Below, one piece after another: positions 30,297 to 38,476 of a stretch of DNA of 64,000 nucleotides. Below the pieces are notes generated by a model that made no database searches, was not told the origin of the DNA, and was given only the letters and a program-made list of their open reading frames with translations. Origin of the DNA: Micromonospora haikouensis (GTDB lineage: Bacteria; Actinomycetota; Actinomycetes; Mycobacteriales; Micromonosporaceae); assembly GCF_900091595.1 (NCBI RefSeq), contig NZ_FMCW01000003.1, positions 196,375 through 260,374 of the forward strand, written 5' to 3'. The position numbers and the translations under genes were made by a program. Position 1 is the first letter of the stretch; the number at the start of each line of letters is the position of its first letter.

Positions 30297-30326
30297 GAAT
30301 TTCTCGGCGTTGGCCGGAGAAGTTCC
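30297..30326. promoter_or_regulatory. Imperfect inverted repeat, candidate divergent operator
   Basis: GGAATTTCTCGGC (30297-30309) and GCCGGAGAAGTTCC (ending 30326) form an inverted repeat with one mismatch and one bulge. It lies between the ATPase start (30281, minus) and the small gene at 30407 (plus), where a shared regulator could act. Confidence 0.4.
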
Positions 30327-30406
30327 TCCGTCCCTGGCATGGACGGGGCCGACGGTGGAACGCGGCTCGGGTCATGGCCAGCGCGGACGACACAGGGGAG
30401 GCCGGG

Positions 30407-30667
30407 ATGAGCACGATCACGCGACACCTCAGCGGGGCGCACGAGATGGTGCGGACGTACAGCCGCCGGGTGGAGGTGCCGATGCTGGGCGAGGTCGCCG
30501 TGCCGCCGCCCGACAAGGTGGCCTACTACGCGGGCCTCGGGGTGCTCGCCGCGCTCCAGGTCATCGAGTGGCCGCTCGCGCTGGTCATCACCGCCGGGCA
30601 CCTGCTCGCCGACCAGCACCTGTCCGGGCTGGCGAGGGGGGTCGGCGAGGCGCTGGAGTCCGCCTGA
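30407..30667 (+). CDS. Small putative membrane protein, unknown function
   Basis: The 86-residue protein starts MSTITRHLSGAHEMVRTYSRR, continues VEVPMLGEVAVPPPDKVAYY, and has a single helix (AGLGVLAALQVIEWPLALVI) before a hydrophilic end. GGGGAGG sits 5-6 bases before the ATG. It is divergent from the P-type ATPase across 125 bases, which may mean a shared function in ion homeostasis. I do not recognise the family. Confidence 0.75.
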   Translation: MSTITRHLSGAHEMVRTYSRRVEVPMLGEVAVPPPDKVAYYAGLGVLAALQVIEWPLALVITAGHLLADQHLSGLARGVGEALESA

Positions 30668-30775
30668 TCCCCTGCGGCGCGTCGAGCAGGGGTGGGTGCG
30701 GCCCGATCGCGCGGGGTGAGAGCCCGGTCACGTCCGGCTTGACCTGAATCCGGGTTGAGGTCGCAGGCTGGGCGC

Positions 30776-30892
30776 ATGCTGATCGAACTGCTGAGGATCG
30801 AGGTGAGCCGGGAACGCCCGGCCGGCGGGCGGCGGCGGAAGCCCCCGGTTGCGCCACCGGCGTGGGTCTTCCGCACGGCCGGTCGGCGGTGA
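30776..30892 (+). CDS. Possible leader ORF coupled to the MFS gene
   Basis: A 38-codon frame begins MLIELLRIEVSRERPAGGRRR and ends VFRTAGRR. Its TGA overlaps a GTG start of the MFS gene as GTGA. CAGGCT (30764-30769) ends six bases before its ATG and TTGACC is at 30739-30744 (spacer 19), the geometry of a leaderless start. It could be a regulatory leader peptide or a minor protein. It could also be chance, since no family is recognisable. Confidence 0.35.
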   Translation: MLIELLRIEVSRERPAGGRRRKPPVAPPAWVFRTAGRR

Positions 30893-32349
30893 CCGCCGTC
30901 GCGCCCCCGGCCGCCCCGGGGCACCTGTTCGCCCCCGCGCTGCGCGCCATGACGGTGGGCGTGGTGGCACTGGTGTCGCTGCTGGCCTTCGAGGCGCTGG
31001 CCGTCGGCACGGCCATGCCCACCGTCGCCCGCAGCCTTGACGGGCTGTCCCTCTACGGGCTCGCGTTCGGCGGGGCCTTCGCCTCCGGCGTGGTGGGGAT
31101 GGTCGTCTCCGGGGTGTGGTGCGACGCGCGGGGGCCCCGGGCACCCGTGTGGCACGGGGTGGGCTGGTTCGTGGCCGGGCTGCTCGTCGCCGGCTCCGCG
31201 TCGACGATGGGCGTGCTCGTGGCGGGCCGGATGGTGCAGGGCTTCGGCTCGGGCCTGCTGTCGGTGGCCCTCTACGTGGTGGTCGGGCGGGCGTACCCGG
31301 AGGCGCTGCACCGGCGGATCTTCGCCGCGTTCGCGGCCGCCTGGGTCATCCCGTCGCTGGTCGGCCCGGCGATCGCCGGGCTGGTCGTCGAGTACCTCGG
31401 CTGGCGGTGGGTCTTCCTGGCGGTGCCGGCGGTGGCGGTGCCGGCGCTGCTGCTCGTCCAGCCGGGCCTGCGCAGCCTCGCTCCGTCCGCCGTCGTCCGG
31501 CCGTCGGCCGGCGCGGCGGCCCGGGTCGGCTGGGCCTTCGGGGCGGGGGCGAGCGCCGCACTGCTGCACTACGGGGGGCAGCAGCGCGGCGTGCTCGCGG
31601 TCGGCCTGGTCGGTGCCGCGCTCGCGGGCCTGTTCTGCTGCGCCCCGCGCCTGCTGCCGGCCGGCTTCCTGCGGGCCGGCCGGGGCCTGCCCACGGTGGT
31701 GGGGCTGCGGGGGCTGGCCTCGGCCGCGTTCGCCGGTGCCGAGGTGGTGATCCCGCTGATGCTGTCCCGGGAGCGCGGGCTCACGCCGACCGGCGCGGGC
31801 CTGGTCCTGACCGTCGGCGCGCTCTCCTGGTCGGCCGGGTCCTGGTTGCAGGGCCGGCTGCCCGCGCCCGGCGCCGCAGTGCCGGGCACCGCATCGGCGA
31901 CCCGGCGCGGTTTCCTGGCCGGGCTGCGGGACCGGCTCGCGCCCCGGTCCTCCGCCACGCTGGTCCGCGCCGGGCTCGCCTGCATCACCGGCGGGACCGC
32001 CACGGTGGCGCTCGCGGTGTGGCCGGCGGTGCCGCTGCCGGTGTGCGTGCTCGGCTGGGCCGCCGCCGGGCTCGGGATGGGGCTGCTCTACCCGTCGCTG
32101 TCGGTGCTCACCCTGGAGCTGTCCGCCCCCGGCGAGCAGGGCCGCAACAGCTCCTCTCTGCAACTGGGCGACTCGCTCTTCGCGGCGACCGTGCTGGCGT
32201 TGACCGGCGCGGTGCTCGCGGCGGGCACCACCCCCGGCCGGTCGAGCTACGCGGTGACCCTGGTGCTGGCGGCCGGCCTGGCCGGGCTGGGCGTCCTGCT
32301 CGCCGGCCGGGTGATCCCGGCGGGGCCGGCCGCGCGCCCCCGGCCGTGA
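30889..32349 (+). CDS. Major facilitator superfamily transporter (probable exporter)
   Basis: The roughly 486-residue protein is a polytopic membrane protein with about 12-14 helices. The N-terminal half has the drug-exporter style segment ALAVGTAMPTVARSL. Between helices 2 and 3 lies WCDARGPRAPVWHG, an MFS motif A variant, followed by VAGRMVQGFGSGLLSVALYVVVGRAYPE. It resembles DHA-type multidrug antiporters, but the substrate is unknown. The start is uncertain. The GTG at 30889 overlaps the stop of a short upstream frame, and a GTG at 30862 would add 9 residues. Confidence 0.88.
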   Translation: MTAVAPPAAPGHLFAPALRAMTVGVVALVSLLAFEALAVGTAMPTVARSLDGLSLYGLAFGGAFASGVVGMVVSGVWCDARGPRAPVWHGVGWFVAGLLVAGSASTMGVLVAGRMVQGFGSGLLSVALYVVVGRAYPEALHRRIFAAFAAAWVIPSLVGPAIAGLVVEYLGWRWVFLAVPAVAVPALLLVQPGLRSLAPSAVVRPSAGAAARVGWAFGAGASAALLHYGGQQRGVLAVGLVGAALAGLFCCAPRLLPAGFLRAGRGLPTVVGLRGLASAAFAGAEVVIPLMLSRERGLTPTGAGLVLTVGALSWSAGSWLQGRLPAPGAAVPGTASATRRGFLAGLRDRLAPRSSATLVRAGLACITGGTATVALAVWPAVPLPVCVLGWAAAGLGMGLLYPSLSVLTLELSAPGEQGRNSSSLQLGDSLFAATVLALTGAVLAAGTTPGRSSYAVTLVLAAGLAGLGVLLAGRVIPAGPAARPRP

Positions 32350-32507
32350 GCTTCGCGCGCGACGAGCCCTGCCGGGCGCGGGCGGCGGCACCGCCGCCGC
32401 GACCCCGACGGGCATCCGAACGTGGGCGGACCACCTCGCCGCCACGTACGGGGGAACCGACCGTAGATGAGAAGTCTCCCCGTTCGACGTCTGCCTACCG
32501 TGACGCC

Positions 32508-32702
32508 ATGTTGGTCCTCGTCTCCACCGTGATCCTCTACGTCGCCGGCTTCGTCTTCCTCTACGGGGTGATCCGGCTCGCCGTACGGCACGCCCTCGAA
32601 GACCTGGAGGCCCGCCGGCCCGGCCTGCTGCGCTCCCAGGAGGTCGCCGCCGCGCAGGACCGGACGTTCGTCCGGGAGAACCCGTTCGTCGCGAACGGCT
32701 GA
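32508..32702 (+). CDS. Small single-span membrane protein
   Basis: The 64-residue protein has an N-terminal membrane helix (LVLVSTVILYVAGFVFLYGV) and a charged cytoplasmic tail (RHALEDLEARRPGLLRSQEV to NPFVANG). There is no ribosome-binding site, but TACCGT at 32496-32501 ends six bases before the ATG, the leaderless pattern also seen at other genes here. The function is unknown. It is followed by a strong hairpin. Confidence 0.65.
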   Translation: MLVLVSTVILYVAGFVFLYGVIRLAVRHALEDLEARRPGLLRSQEVAAAQDRTFVRENPFVANG

Positions 32703-32762
32703 CCCGGCACCGGTCCCCACGGGGACGGGGCCGGACGACTCCCCCGGCGGGGCGGGGGACGC

Positions 32763-32806
32763 ACCTCGGGGCCGGCCCGGGCACGGGGCTGGGCCGGCCC
32801 CGAGGT
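32763..32806 (+). terminator. Strong hairpin terminator
   Basis: Perfect 16-base arms at 32763-32778 (ACCTCGGGGCCGGCCC) and 32791-32806 flank a 12-base loop, about 60 bases after the small membrane protein gene. There is no U tract. Confidence 0.65.
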
Positions 32807-32914
32807 GGTAACACCGGCATCGTCGGTCCGGCCTCGCCTGGGCGTGGGCCCGGCCACCTGCGGTGGGCGTCCCGCGAGCGGGTGGCGTCCGGGGGTGCGA
32901 GGATCGCAGCCGTG

Positions 32915-33475
32915 ATGGGAACGCTGAAGACCGAGCCCGCCCGGAGCCGATCGGACCTGCTGGCACCCCCGGTGGCCGCCGCGCTCGGGCAGTGGCCCGC
33001 CGACGCTCCGGTGGACGTCGACCAGGTGCTGGTCGCGCCGATCGACGCGAGCCTCGCGGACACCGCCGAGTTCTGCGCCGCGTACGGGGTGGGACTGGAG
33101 GTGTCGGCGAACTGCGTGGTGATCGCCGGGAAGCGCGGGAGCGAGATCCGGTACGCCGCCTGCATCGTCCTCGCCACCACCCGGGCCGACGTCAACGGGG
33201 TGGCCCGCAGGGCGCTGGACGTACGCAAGGCGAGCTTCGCCCCGATGGCCGAGGCGGTGGAGCTGACGGGCATGGAGTACGGCGGGATCACCCCGATCGG
33301 GCTGCCCGGGGACTGGCCGATCCTGGTCGACGCGCGGGTGGTCGCCGCTCCGTACGTGATCGTCGGCTCCGGCGTGCGGCACAGCAAGATCGCCCTGCCG
33401 GGACCGGCGCTCGGCGCGCTTCCCGGTGCGCGGGTGGTGGAGGGGCTGGCCAGGCCCGCCCAGCCCACGGCGTAG
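32915..33475 (+). CDS. YbaK/EbsC-type aminoacyl-tRNA deacylase
   Basis: The 186-residue YbaK-domain protein belongs to the family that hydrolyses mischarged tRNAs, such as Cys-tRNA(Pro). Visible features are QVLVAPIDASLADTAEFCAAYG, split as QVLVAPIDAS and DTAEFCAAYG, and the conserved VVIAGKRG. The substrate-pocket region follows as KASFAPMAEAVELTGMEYGG, then ITPIGLP near the end. The ATG at 32915 overlaps a GTG at 32912, and GAGGA is about 10 bases upstream. It lies about 1.8 kb from proS, whose errors this family can correct, which is a plausible functional link. Confidence 0.88.
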   Translation: MGTLKTEPARSRSDLLAPPVAAALGQWPADAPVDVDQVLVAPIDASLADTAEFCAAYGVGLEVSANCVVIAGKRGSEIRYAACIVLATTRADVNGVARRALDVRKASFAPMAEAVELTGMEYGGITPIGLPGDWPILVDARVVAAPYVIVGSGVRHSKIALPGPALGALPGARVVEGLARPAQPTA

Positions 33476-33484
33476 ATCGATGTC

Positions 33485-33498
33485 GTTTCACGTGGAAC
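33485..33498. promoter_or_regulatory. Isolated parS-like site
   Basis: GTTTCACGTGGAAC is identical to the degenerate parS copy at 258-271 and one mismatch from consensus. It lies in the short space between the YbaK and DsbA-like stop codons, about 31 kb from the parAB cluster on the other side of oriC. Confidence 0.7.
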
Positions 33499-33544
33499 GT
33501 GATCGACGCCGATCGTTTGCTGCCCGGATCGTGGCCCCGACGCG

Positions 33545-34171
33545 TCAGGCTTCGCGCTGTTCGACCTCGCGCAGGGCGGCGAGCAGGGTCTCCGGCTCCT
33601 GGGCGCCGGTGACGACGTACTTCCCGGCCAGCACGAAGGTCGGCACGCTGGAGACACCGAGCTCGCGCGCGGTGGTCAGGTCGGCAGCCACCTCGCGGCG
33701 GCCGAGGTTCGACTCCAGGTAGTCCCGGGCCTCGACCTCGTCCAGGCCGACCCCGGCGGCCAGCTTGACCAGGACGTCCCGCGCGCCGATGTCGACGCCG
33801 TCGGCGAAGTGCGCCCGGTAGAGCGCCTCGACCAGCTCGGCGGAGCGGCCCCGCTCGGCGGCGAACCGGATCAGCCGGTGCGCCTCGAAGGTGTTGGCGT
33901 GCACCGCGCGGTCGAAGCGCATGTCGAGCCCCACGCCGGCGGCGACCCGGGTCACCTGGGTGAACATGCCCTCCGCCCGCTCCCGGCCGCCGAACTTCGC
34001 GGCCAGCGCCTCCACCAGCGGCTTCGGCTCGGAAACCGGCGACGGGTCGAGCTGGAACGGCCGGTACCGGACGGTCACCTCACCGCCGTACGACTCCAGT
34101 GCCTGTTCGAGCCGGCGCTTGCCGATCCAGCACCAGGGGCAGACGACGTCGGCGTAGATCTCGATCTCCAT
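33545..34171 (-). CDS. DsbA-family (FrnE-like) thiol oxidoreductase
   Basis: The 208-residue cytoplasmic thioredoxin-fold protein has the active site CPWC at residues 11-14 (YADVVCPWCWIGKRRLE) and the cis-Pro motif SSVPTFVL near 177-184. The lack of a signal peptide and the GKRRLE signature match the FrnE/2-hydroxychromene isomerase-like branch. Its role is redox or isomerase chemistry on an unknown substrate. It follows sufE by 20 bases on the same strand, so co-transcription is likely. Confidence 0.92.
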   Translation of the reverse strand: MEIEIYADVVCPWCWIGKRRLEQALESYGGEVTVRYRPFQLDPSPVSEPKPLVEALAAKFGGRERAEGMFTQVTRVAAGVGLDMRFDRAVHANTFEAHRLIRFAAERGRSAELVEALYRAHFADGVDIGARDVLVKLAAGVGLDEVEARDYLESNLGRREVAADLTTARELGVSSVPTFVLAGKYVVTGAQEPETLLAALREVEQREA

Positions 34172-34191
34172 GACCAGCGACAACCCGTCGA

Positions 34192-34620
34192 TCAGGAGAT
34201 CTGTTCCCGGACCTGGCGCTTGAGCCGGGCCAGGATGGCCGTGCCGCCCCGGACCCGCAGCGGGCTGATCGCCTGCGCCAACCCCATCCGCTGGTAGAGG
34301 TCGTCCGGTACGGCGAGCACCTCGTCGGCGCTCGCCCCGGACAACCCCTCGGCGAGGATGCCGGCGAAGGCGCGCGTCGTCGGCGCCTCCGGCGGGCAGT
34401 CGAACCAGGTGGTCACCGTCCGGTCCGGGTTCACCTCGGCCCGCAGGAAGAACGCGGTCTGGCACTCGGGGACCTGCTCCATGCCCTCCCGGCCGGCGAG
34501 TTCCCCGGGCAGCGGCGGGATGACGTCGGCGTATTCCAGCAGCATCTCCAGCACCACGTCGCGGGGGGCTGCGGCGAACTCGTCGACGATCTCGGCCAGC
34601 TTGGTCGGCATCTCGGGCAT
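34192..34620 (-). CDS. SufE family sulfur-acceptor protein
   Basis: The 142-residue protein accepts persulfide sulfur from a cysteine desulfurase for Fe-S cluster assembly. The conserved acceptor Cys-53 lies in EQVPECQTAFFL, followed by the acid WFDCPPEAPTTRAFAGIL region and the end GGTAILARLKRQVREQ. TAGCCT at 34632-34627 ends six bases before the ATG, so the transcript is probably leaderless. A rhodanese gene that may feed the same sulfur metabolism lies 4 kb away. Confidence 0.93.
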   Translation of the reverse strand: MPEMPTKLAEIVDEFAAAPRDVVLEMLLEYADVIPPLPGELAGREGMEQVPECQTAFFLRAEVNPDRTVTTWFDCPPEAPTTRAFAGILAEGLSGASADEVLAVPDDLYQRMGLAQAISPLRVRGGTAILARLKRQVREQIS

Positions 34621-34690
34621 CCGTTCAGGCTACCGGCGGTGGATCGGCGTCCCGCTTTGCTACCGACGGGTCGACGCGGTCAACCGCACG

Positions 34691-34744
34691 GTTAAGAAGG
34701 GGCCCCTGCTCTACCGGAGGCGTTAACAGGGGGCCCCTCCTTTC
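34691..34744 (+). repeat. Interspersed twin-GGGGCCC repeat, copy B
   Basis: It begins GTTAAGAAGGGGCCCCTGCT, then CTACCGGAGGCGTTAACA, then a second GGGGGCCCCTCCTT box. It occupies the gap between the CBS gene stop (34743) and the sufE start, and reaches the CBS stop codon. Confidence 0.88.
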
Positions 34745-35168
34745 ACGCGGTCGGGGCCTGCTCGCTGATGTCGCTCAGCGCCGAGTTGGGGTCGAGCTGC
34801 ATGGCCAGGTCGCCGAGGGAGACGATGCCGACGAGCCTGCGTTCGCCGTCGCACACGAGGATGCGCCGGATGCCGCGTTCCCGCATCAGCGACGCCGCCT
34901 CCCCGGCGGTGGCGTGCTGCTCGATCATCACCACCTCGCGGGTGATGACCGAACCGATCGTGGTGGTCGCCGGATCGCTGCGCTCGGCCACCGCCCGGAC
35001 CACGATGTCGCGGTCGGTCAGCATGCCGGCGAGGCTCGCGCCGTCGGTGACCACGACGTCGCCGATGTCCGCCTCCTTCATCACCCTGGCCGCCTCGTCC
35101 AGGGTGGTCTCCGCGGGCAGGTAGACCACCTGCCTCGTCATCACGTCGCTGACCCGGTAACCGGTCAT
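34743..35168 (-). CDS. CBS-domain pair protein
   Basis: The 141-residue protein consists of two CBS domains (about 8-62 and 72-128), an adenosine-nucleotide-sensing module. Motifs are MTRQVVYLPAETTLDEAARV, GMLTDRDIVVRAVAE and GIVSLGDLAMQLD. It may act as a stand-alone regulatory module of the hypoxia-response type. GGAGG is 4 bases upstream of the ATG. Its stop codon coincides with the edge of repeat copy B, so the C-terminus (ISEQAPTA) may have been defined by the repeat. Confidence 0.92.
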   Translation of the reverse strand: MTGYRVSDVMTRQVVYLPAETTLDEAARVMKEADIGDVVVTDGASLAGMLTDRDIVVRAVAERSDPATTTIGSVITREVVMIEQHATAGEAASLMRERGIRRILVCDGERRLVGIVSLGDLAMQLDPNSALSDISEQAPTA

Positions 35169-35226
35169 GGGAGCCTCCGAATACACACCTGTGCCGATCG
35201 GTAACCGGTACCCAGTGCGCCGCCCG

Positions 35227-36996
35227 CTACACCAGATCGCCCCGGGCACGCAGCGCCTCGTCGCGCAGCCGGTCCACCAGCCCCGCCAGCGGCAGCTCGG
35301 TCCGCTCGCCGGTGGCCCGGTCGCGCAGCTCGACGTACCCGTCGGCGAGACGGCGGCCGACCACGACGGCGCGCGGGACACCGATCAGCTCGGCGTCGGT
35401 GAACTTCACCCCGGCGGAGACGTGCGTGCGGTCGTCGACCAGCACCCGCAGGCCGGCGGCGGCGAGACGTCCGCCCAGCTCCAGCGCCGCGTCGAGCTGC
35501 GGCCCCTTCCCGGCCGCCACCAGGTGTACGTCGCACGGCGCGACCGCCGCCGGCCACACCAGGCCCCGGTCGTCGTGGTGCTGCTCGGCGATCGCGGCGA
35601 CCGCCCGGGACACCCCGATGCCGTAGCAGCCCATGGTGGGGCGGACCGGCTTGCCGGCCGGGCCGAGCACGTCGACGGCGAACGCGTCGGTGTAGCGCCG
35701 GCCGAGCTGGAAGATGTGCCCGACCTCGATCCCGCGCCGCATCGTCAGCGCGCCGGAGGCGCACGCCGGGCACGGGTCGCCCGGCCGCACCTCGGCCGCC
35801 TCGACGGTGCCGTCCGGGGTGAAGTCCCGGCCGCAGACCACGTCGGTGGCGTGCCGGCCCGGCTCGTCGGCCCCGGTCAGCCAGGCCGTCCCGGGGACCA
35901 CCCGGGGGTCGACGAGGTAGCGGACGCCCAGCCCGGCCAGCCGCTGCGGCCCGATGTACCCGCGTACCAGCTCCGGGTGGGCGGCCCAGTCGTCGAAGAC
36001 CGCCACGGTGGCCGGGGCGAGCGCCGCCCCGAGCCGCTTCAGGTCCACCTCGCGGTCCCCGGGCAGCCCCACCACCAGCAGCTCGGCCTCGGCCGCGCCC
36101 GGCCGGCGTACGGTCAGCACGACGTTCTTCAGGGTGTCGGCGGCCGTCCAGTCGGCGCGGCCGGCGAGCCGGCGGGTGTTCGCCAGGCCCACCAGCGCGG
36201 CGATGGTCGGCGTCTCCGGGGTGTCGTGCACGGCCGACGCCGGCTGCGCGTCGGGGTCGCCGGCCGCCGGGGGCCGGGTGACGACCGCCTCGGTGTTGGC
36301 GGCGTAGTCGCAGGCGGTGCAGCCGACGAAGGTGTCCTCGCCGACGTCCGTGGCGGCCAGGAACTCCTCCGACGCCGACCCGCCCATCGCCCCGGACGTC
36401 GCGCGGACCACGGTGAAGTCCAGCCCGAGCCGGGTGAAGACGCGTCGGTACGCCTCGCGGTGCCGGTCGTAGGCGGCCTGGAGCCCGGCGTCGTCCAGGT
36501 CGAACGAGTACGCGTCCTTCATCAGGAACTCGCGCCCGCGGAGCAGCCCGGCGCGGGGGCGGGCCTCGTCGCGGAACTTCGTCTGCACCTGGAACACCGT
36601 CACCGGGAAGTCCCGGTAGGACGTGAACAGGTCCTTCACCAGCAGCGCGGCCAGCTCCTCGTGGGTCGGGGCGAGCAGGTGCTCGGCGCCCCGGCGGTCG
36701 GCGAGGGTGAAGATGTCGTCGCCGTACTCGGCCCACCGGCCGCTGGTGCGGTAGGGCTCGGCCGGCAGCAGCGCCGGGAAGTGCACCTCCTGGTCGCCGA
36801 TGGCGGTCATCTCGCCCCGGACGATCTCGGTCACCCGGTCCAGCACCAGCTTGCCCAGCGGCAGCCAGGTGTAGCCGCCCGGTGCGGCGCGACGGACGTA
36901 GCCGGCGCGCAGCAGGAGCCGGTGGCTCGGCACCTCCGCGTCCGCCGGGTCCTCACGCAGGGTCCGCAGCAGCAGGGTCGACATGCGCAACAACAT
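35227..36996 (-). CDS. proS: Prolyl-tRNA synthetase
   Basis: This class II aminoacyl-tRNA synthetase charges tRNA-Pro. The 589 residues fit the bacterial type with the editing INS domain (about 220-400) between motifs 2 and 3. Motif 1 region: [20 protein letters not shown], ending motif 2 [21 protein letters not shown], split as [13 protein letters not shown] and [12 protein letters not shown]. Motif 3 is in [17 protein letters not shown]. The ATG at 36996 has TACGCT ending six bases upstream and no ribosome-binding site, suggesting a leaderless mRNA. An ATG at 36984 (MSTLLLRTL) is the alternative. Confidence 0.97.
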   Translation of the reverse strand: MLLRMSTLLLRTLREDPADAEVPSHRLLLRAGYVRRAAPGGYTWLPLGKLVLDRVTEIVRGEMTAIGDQEVHFPALLPAEPYRTSGRWAEYGDDIFTLADRRGAEHLLAPTHEELAALLVKDLFTSYRDFPVTVFQVQTKFRDEARPRAGLLRGREFLMKDAYSFDLDDAGLQAAYDRHREAYRRVFTRLGLDFTVVRATSGAMGGSASEEFLAATDVGEDTFVGCTACDYAANTEAVVTRPPAAGDPDAQPASAVHDTPETPTIAALVGLANTRRLAGRADWTAADTLKNVVLTVRRPGAAEAELLVVGLPGDREVDLKRLGAALAPATVAVFDDWAAHPELVRGYIGPQRLAGLGVRYLVDPRVVPGTAWLTGADEPGRHATDVVCGRDFTPDGTVEAAEVRPGDPCPACASGALTMRRGIEVGHIFQLGRRYTDAFAVDVLGPAGKPVRPTMGCYGIGVSRAVAAIAEQHHDDRGLVWPAAVAPCDVHLVAAGKGPQLDAALELGGRLAAAGLRVLVDDRTHVSAGVKFTDAELIGVPRAVVVGRRLADGYVELRDRATGERTELPLAGLVDRLRDEALRARGDLV

Positions 36997-37140
36997 CAGC
37001 GCAGCGTACGGCCGCGGTGACCGGCCGGGCGACGCGGTTTACCGGCGCGGCCGACCGGAGGCGTCCTCGCGGTCGATGAACTCCCTCACGTTCCCGGTGC
37101 CGGGACGATGTGCGCGGGTGGCCGGTGCCAGACTGTCTGA

Positions 37141-37193
37141 CGTTAAGCAGGGGCCCCTTTACAACCGGATGCGTTAACAGGGGGCCCTTCCTT
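37141..37193 (+). repeat. Interspersed twin-GGGGCCC repeat, copy C
   Basis: CGTTAAGCAGGGGCCCCTTT, then a diverged spacer ACAACCGGATGCGTTAACA, then GGGGGCCCTTCCTT. It lies between the divergent proS and SGNH hydrolase genes, ending 22 bases before the hydrolase start. It is the most diverged of the four copies in its spacer. Confidence 0.85.
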
Positions 37194-37214
37194 GCTGGCA
37201 AGGCGGAGGGTTCG

Positions 37215-37982
37215 GTGGGCTGGCGCAGTTTCGTGGCGGTGGGGGACAGCTTCACCGAGGGCATGGACGACGCGTACCCGGACGGCACCTACCGGGGCTG
37301 GGCGGACCTGGTGGCCACCCGGCTCGCCGCCGGTGCCGGCCCCGACTTCCAGTACGCGAACCTGGCGATCCGGGGTCGGCTCTTCCCCAACGTGGTGGCC
37401 GAGCAGGTGCCGGCCGCGCTGTCGATGAAGCCCGACCTGATCAGCTTCGCGGCCGGCGGCAACGACGTGCTGCGCCGCACCTTCGACCCGGACGCGCTGG
37501 TGGCCCGCTTCGACGACGTGGTCCGGCAGCTCCGTTCCGGTGGCGCGGACGTGCTGCTGTTCCGGTTCGCCGACGTGATGGCCCGGCTGCCCGGGCAGCG
37601 GCTCGTCGCGCCCCGGGTGCACCTGCTCAACCGGGCCGTCGGGGAGACCGCCGAGCGGCACGGCGCGATCCTGGTCGACCTCTACGCCGACGACACCTTC
37701 CTCAATCCGATGCTGTGGAGCACCGACCGGCTGCACCTGTCGGCGGCGGGGCACCGGCGGGTCGCCGGGCAGGTGCTGACCGCCCTCGGCGTCGGCTGCG
37801 ACGAGGACTGGCTGCTGGTCCCGCCGCACCCCGCGCCGACGCCGTGGCTGGCCGCCCGCGCCGCCGACCTGCGCTGGGCTGGCCGGCACCTCGCCCCGTG
37901 GGTCAAGCGCCGGCTCACCGGCCGCTCGTCCGGCGACACCGTCACGGCGAAGCGGCCGGTGCTCGGCCCGGTCGCCGACTGA
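37215..37982 (+). CDS. SGNH/GDSL-type hydrolase
   Basis: The 255-residue cytoplasmic-type SGNH hydrolase has the block I nucleophile in FVAVGDSFTEGMDD (Ser near 12). The block II Gly is in NLAIRGRLFPN, block III is FAAGGNDVLRR, and the catalytic DxxH is STDRLHLSAAGHRR. The family hydrolyses esters or thioesters, and the substrate is unknown. The GTG at 37215 is chosen because GGAGGG lies 5 bases upstream, whereas the longer frame would translate the repeat. A coupled gene starts 1 base after its stop. Confidence 0.93.
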   Translation: MGWRSFVAVGDSFTEGMDDAYPDGTYRGWADLVATRLAAGAGPDFQYANLAIRGRLFPNVVAEQVPAALSMKPDLISFAAGGNDVLRRTFDPDALVARFDDVVRQLRSGGADVLLFRFADVMARLPGQRLVAPRVHLLNRAVGETAERHGAILVDLYADDTFLNPMLWSTDRLHLSAAGHRRVAGQVLTALGVGCDEDWLLVPPHPAPTPWLAARAADLRWAGRHLAPWVKRRLTGRSSGDTVTAKRPVLGPVAD

Positions 37983-37983
37983 C

Positions 37984-38430
37984 GTGCGGACCATCCACGC
38001 CGCGCCACTGCTGCGGCGCACCCTCGACGACCGGCCGGTCGCCGACACGGCGGTGCTGGTGACGGGGGACCGGATCGAGGCGGTGGCGCCGGCCGGCGAG
38101 CTGACGGCCGCGTACCCGGGGGTGCGGGTGCGTCGGTGGCCCGGCGTGCTCGGGCCGGCGCTGGTGCACGACGGGCCGCTGCCGCCCGCCCCCACCCCGC
38201 GCGAACGGGTGCACGCCCTGTTCGGGCTCGGGGCCGCCGCGGCGCTCGCCGACCAGGTGACCGACCCTGGCCTGCGGGCCGCCGCCGCCCGCAACGGGGT
38301 CGCGCTGCTGGCATCCGCGCGCCCGCCCGCGCTGGTCACCGGCGGCCGGGCCGACCTGGCCGTCTTCGCCGACGATGGGAGCTGCGTCGCCACGGTGGTC
38401 GCCGGCCGCCTCGTGCACCGCCGCGCCTGA
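37984..38430 (+). CDS. Amidohydrolase composite-domain remnant (imidazolonepropionase-like)
   Basis: The 148-residue protein resembles the beta-sandwich composite domain flanking metal-dependent amidohydrolases. The N-terminal strand set reads ADTAVLVTGDRIEAVAPAGEL and the C-terminal set GGRADLAVFADDGSCVATVV, then AGRLVHRR. The catalytic barrel with its HxH metal site is absent, leaving only about 60 residues between. It is coupled to the SGNH hydrolase (one-base gap). The function is unclear, possibly a binding or regulatory leftover of a hydrolase. Confidence 0.7.
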   Translation: MRTIHAAPLLRRTLDDRPVADTAVLVTGDRIEAVAPAGELTAAYPGVRVRRWPGVLGPALVHDGPLPPAPTPRERVHALFGLGAAAALADQVTDPGLRAAAARNGVALLASARPPALVTGGRADLAVFADDGSCVATVVAGRLVHRRA

Positions 38431-38476
38431 CCGCGACCGTCACCCTGGGGTGGGGGAACCGGCGTAGGTTGGGCTC

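Noticed and set aside
30526..33657. 1043-codon minus-strand frame opposite the MFS and YbaK genes
   Set aside because: It is low-complexity Arg/Gly/Pro/Gln sequence, antisense to genes with clear families.
37110..37214. 35-residue extension of the SGNH hydrolase
   Set aside because: It would translate repeat copy C, while GGAGGG precedes the GTG at 37215.
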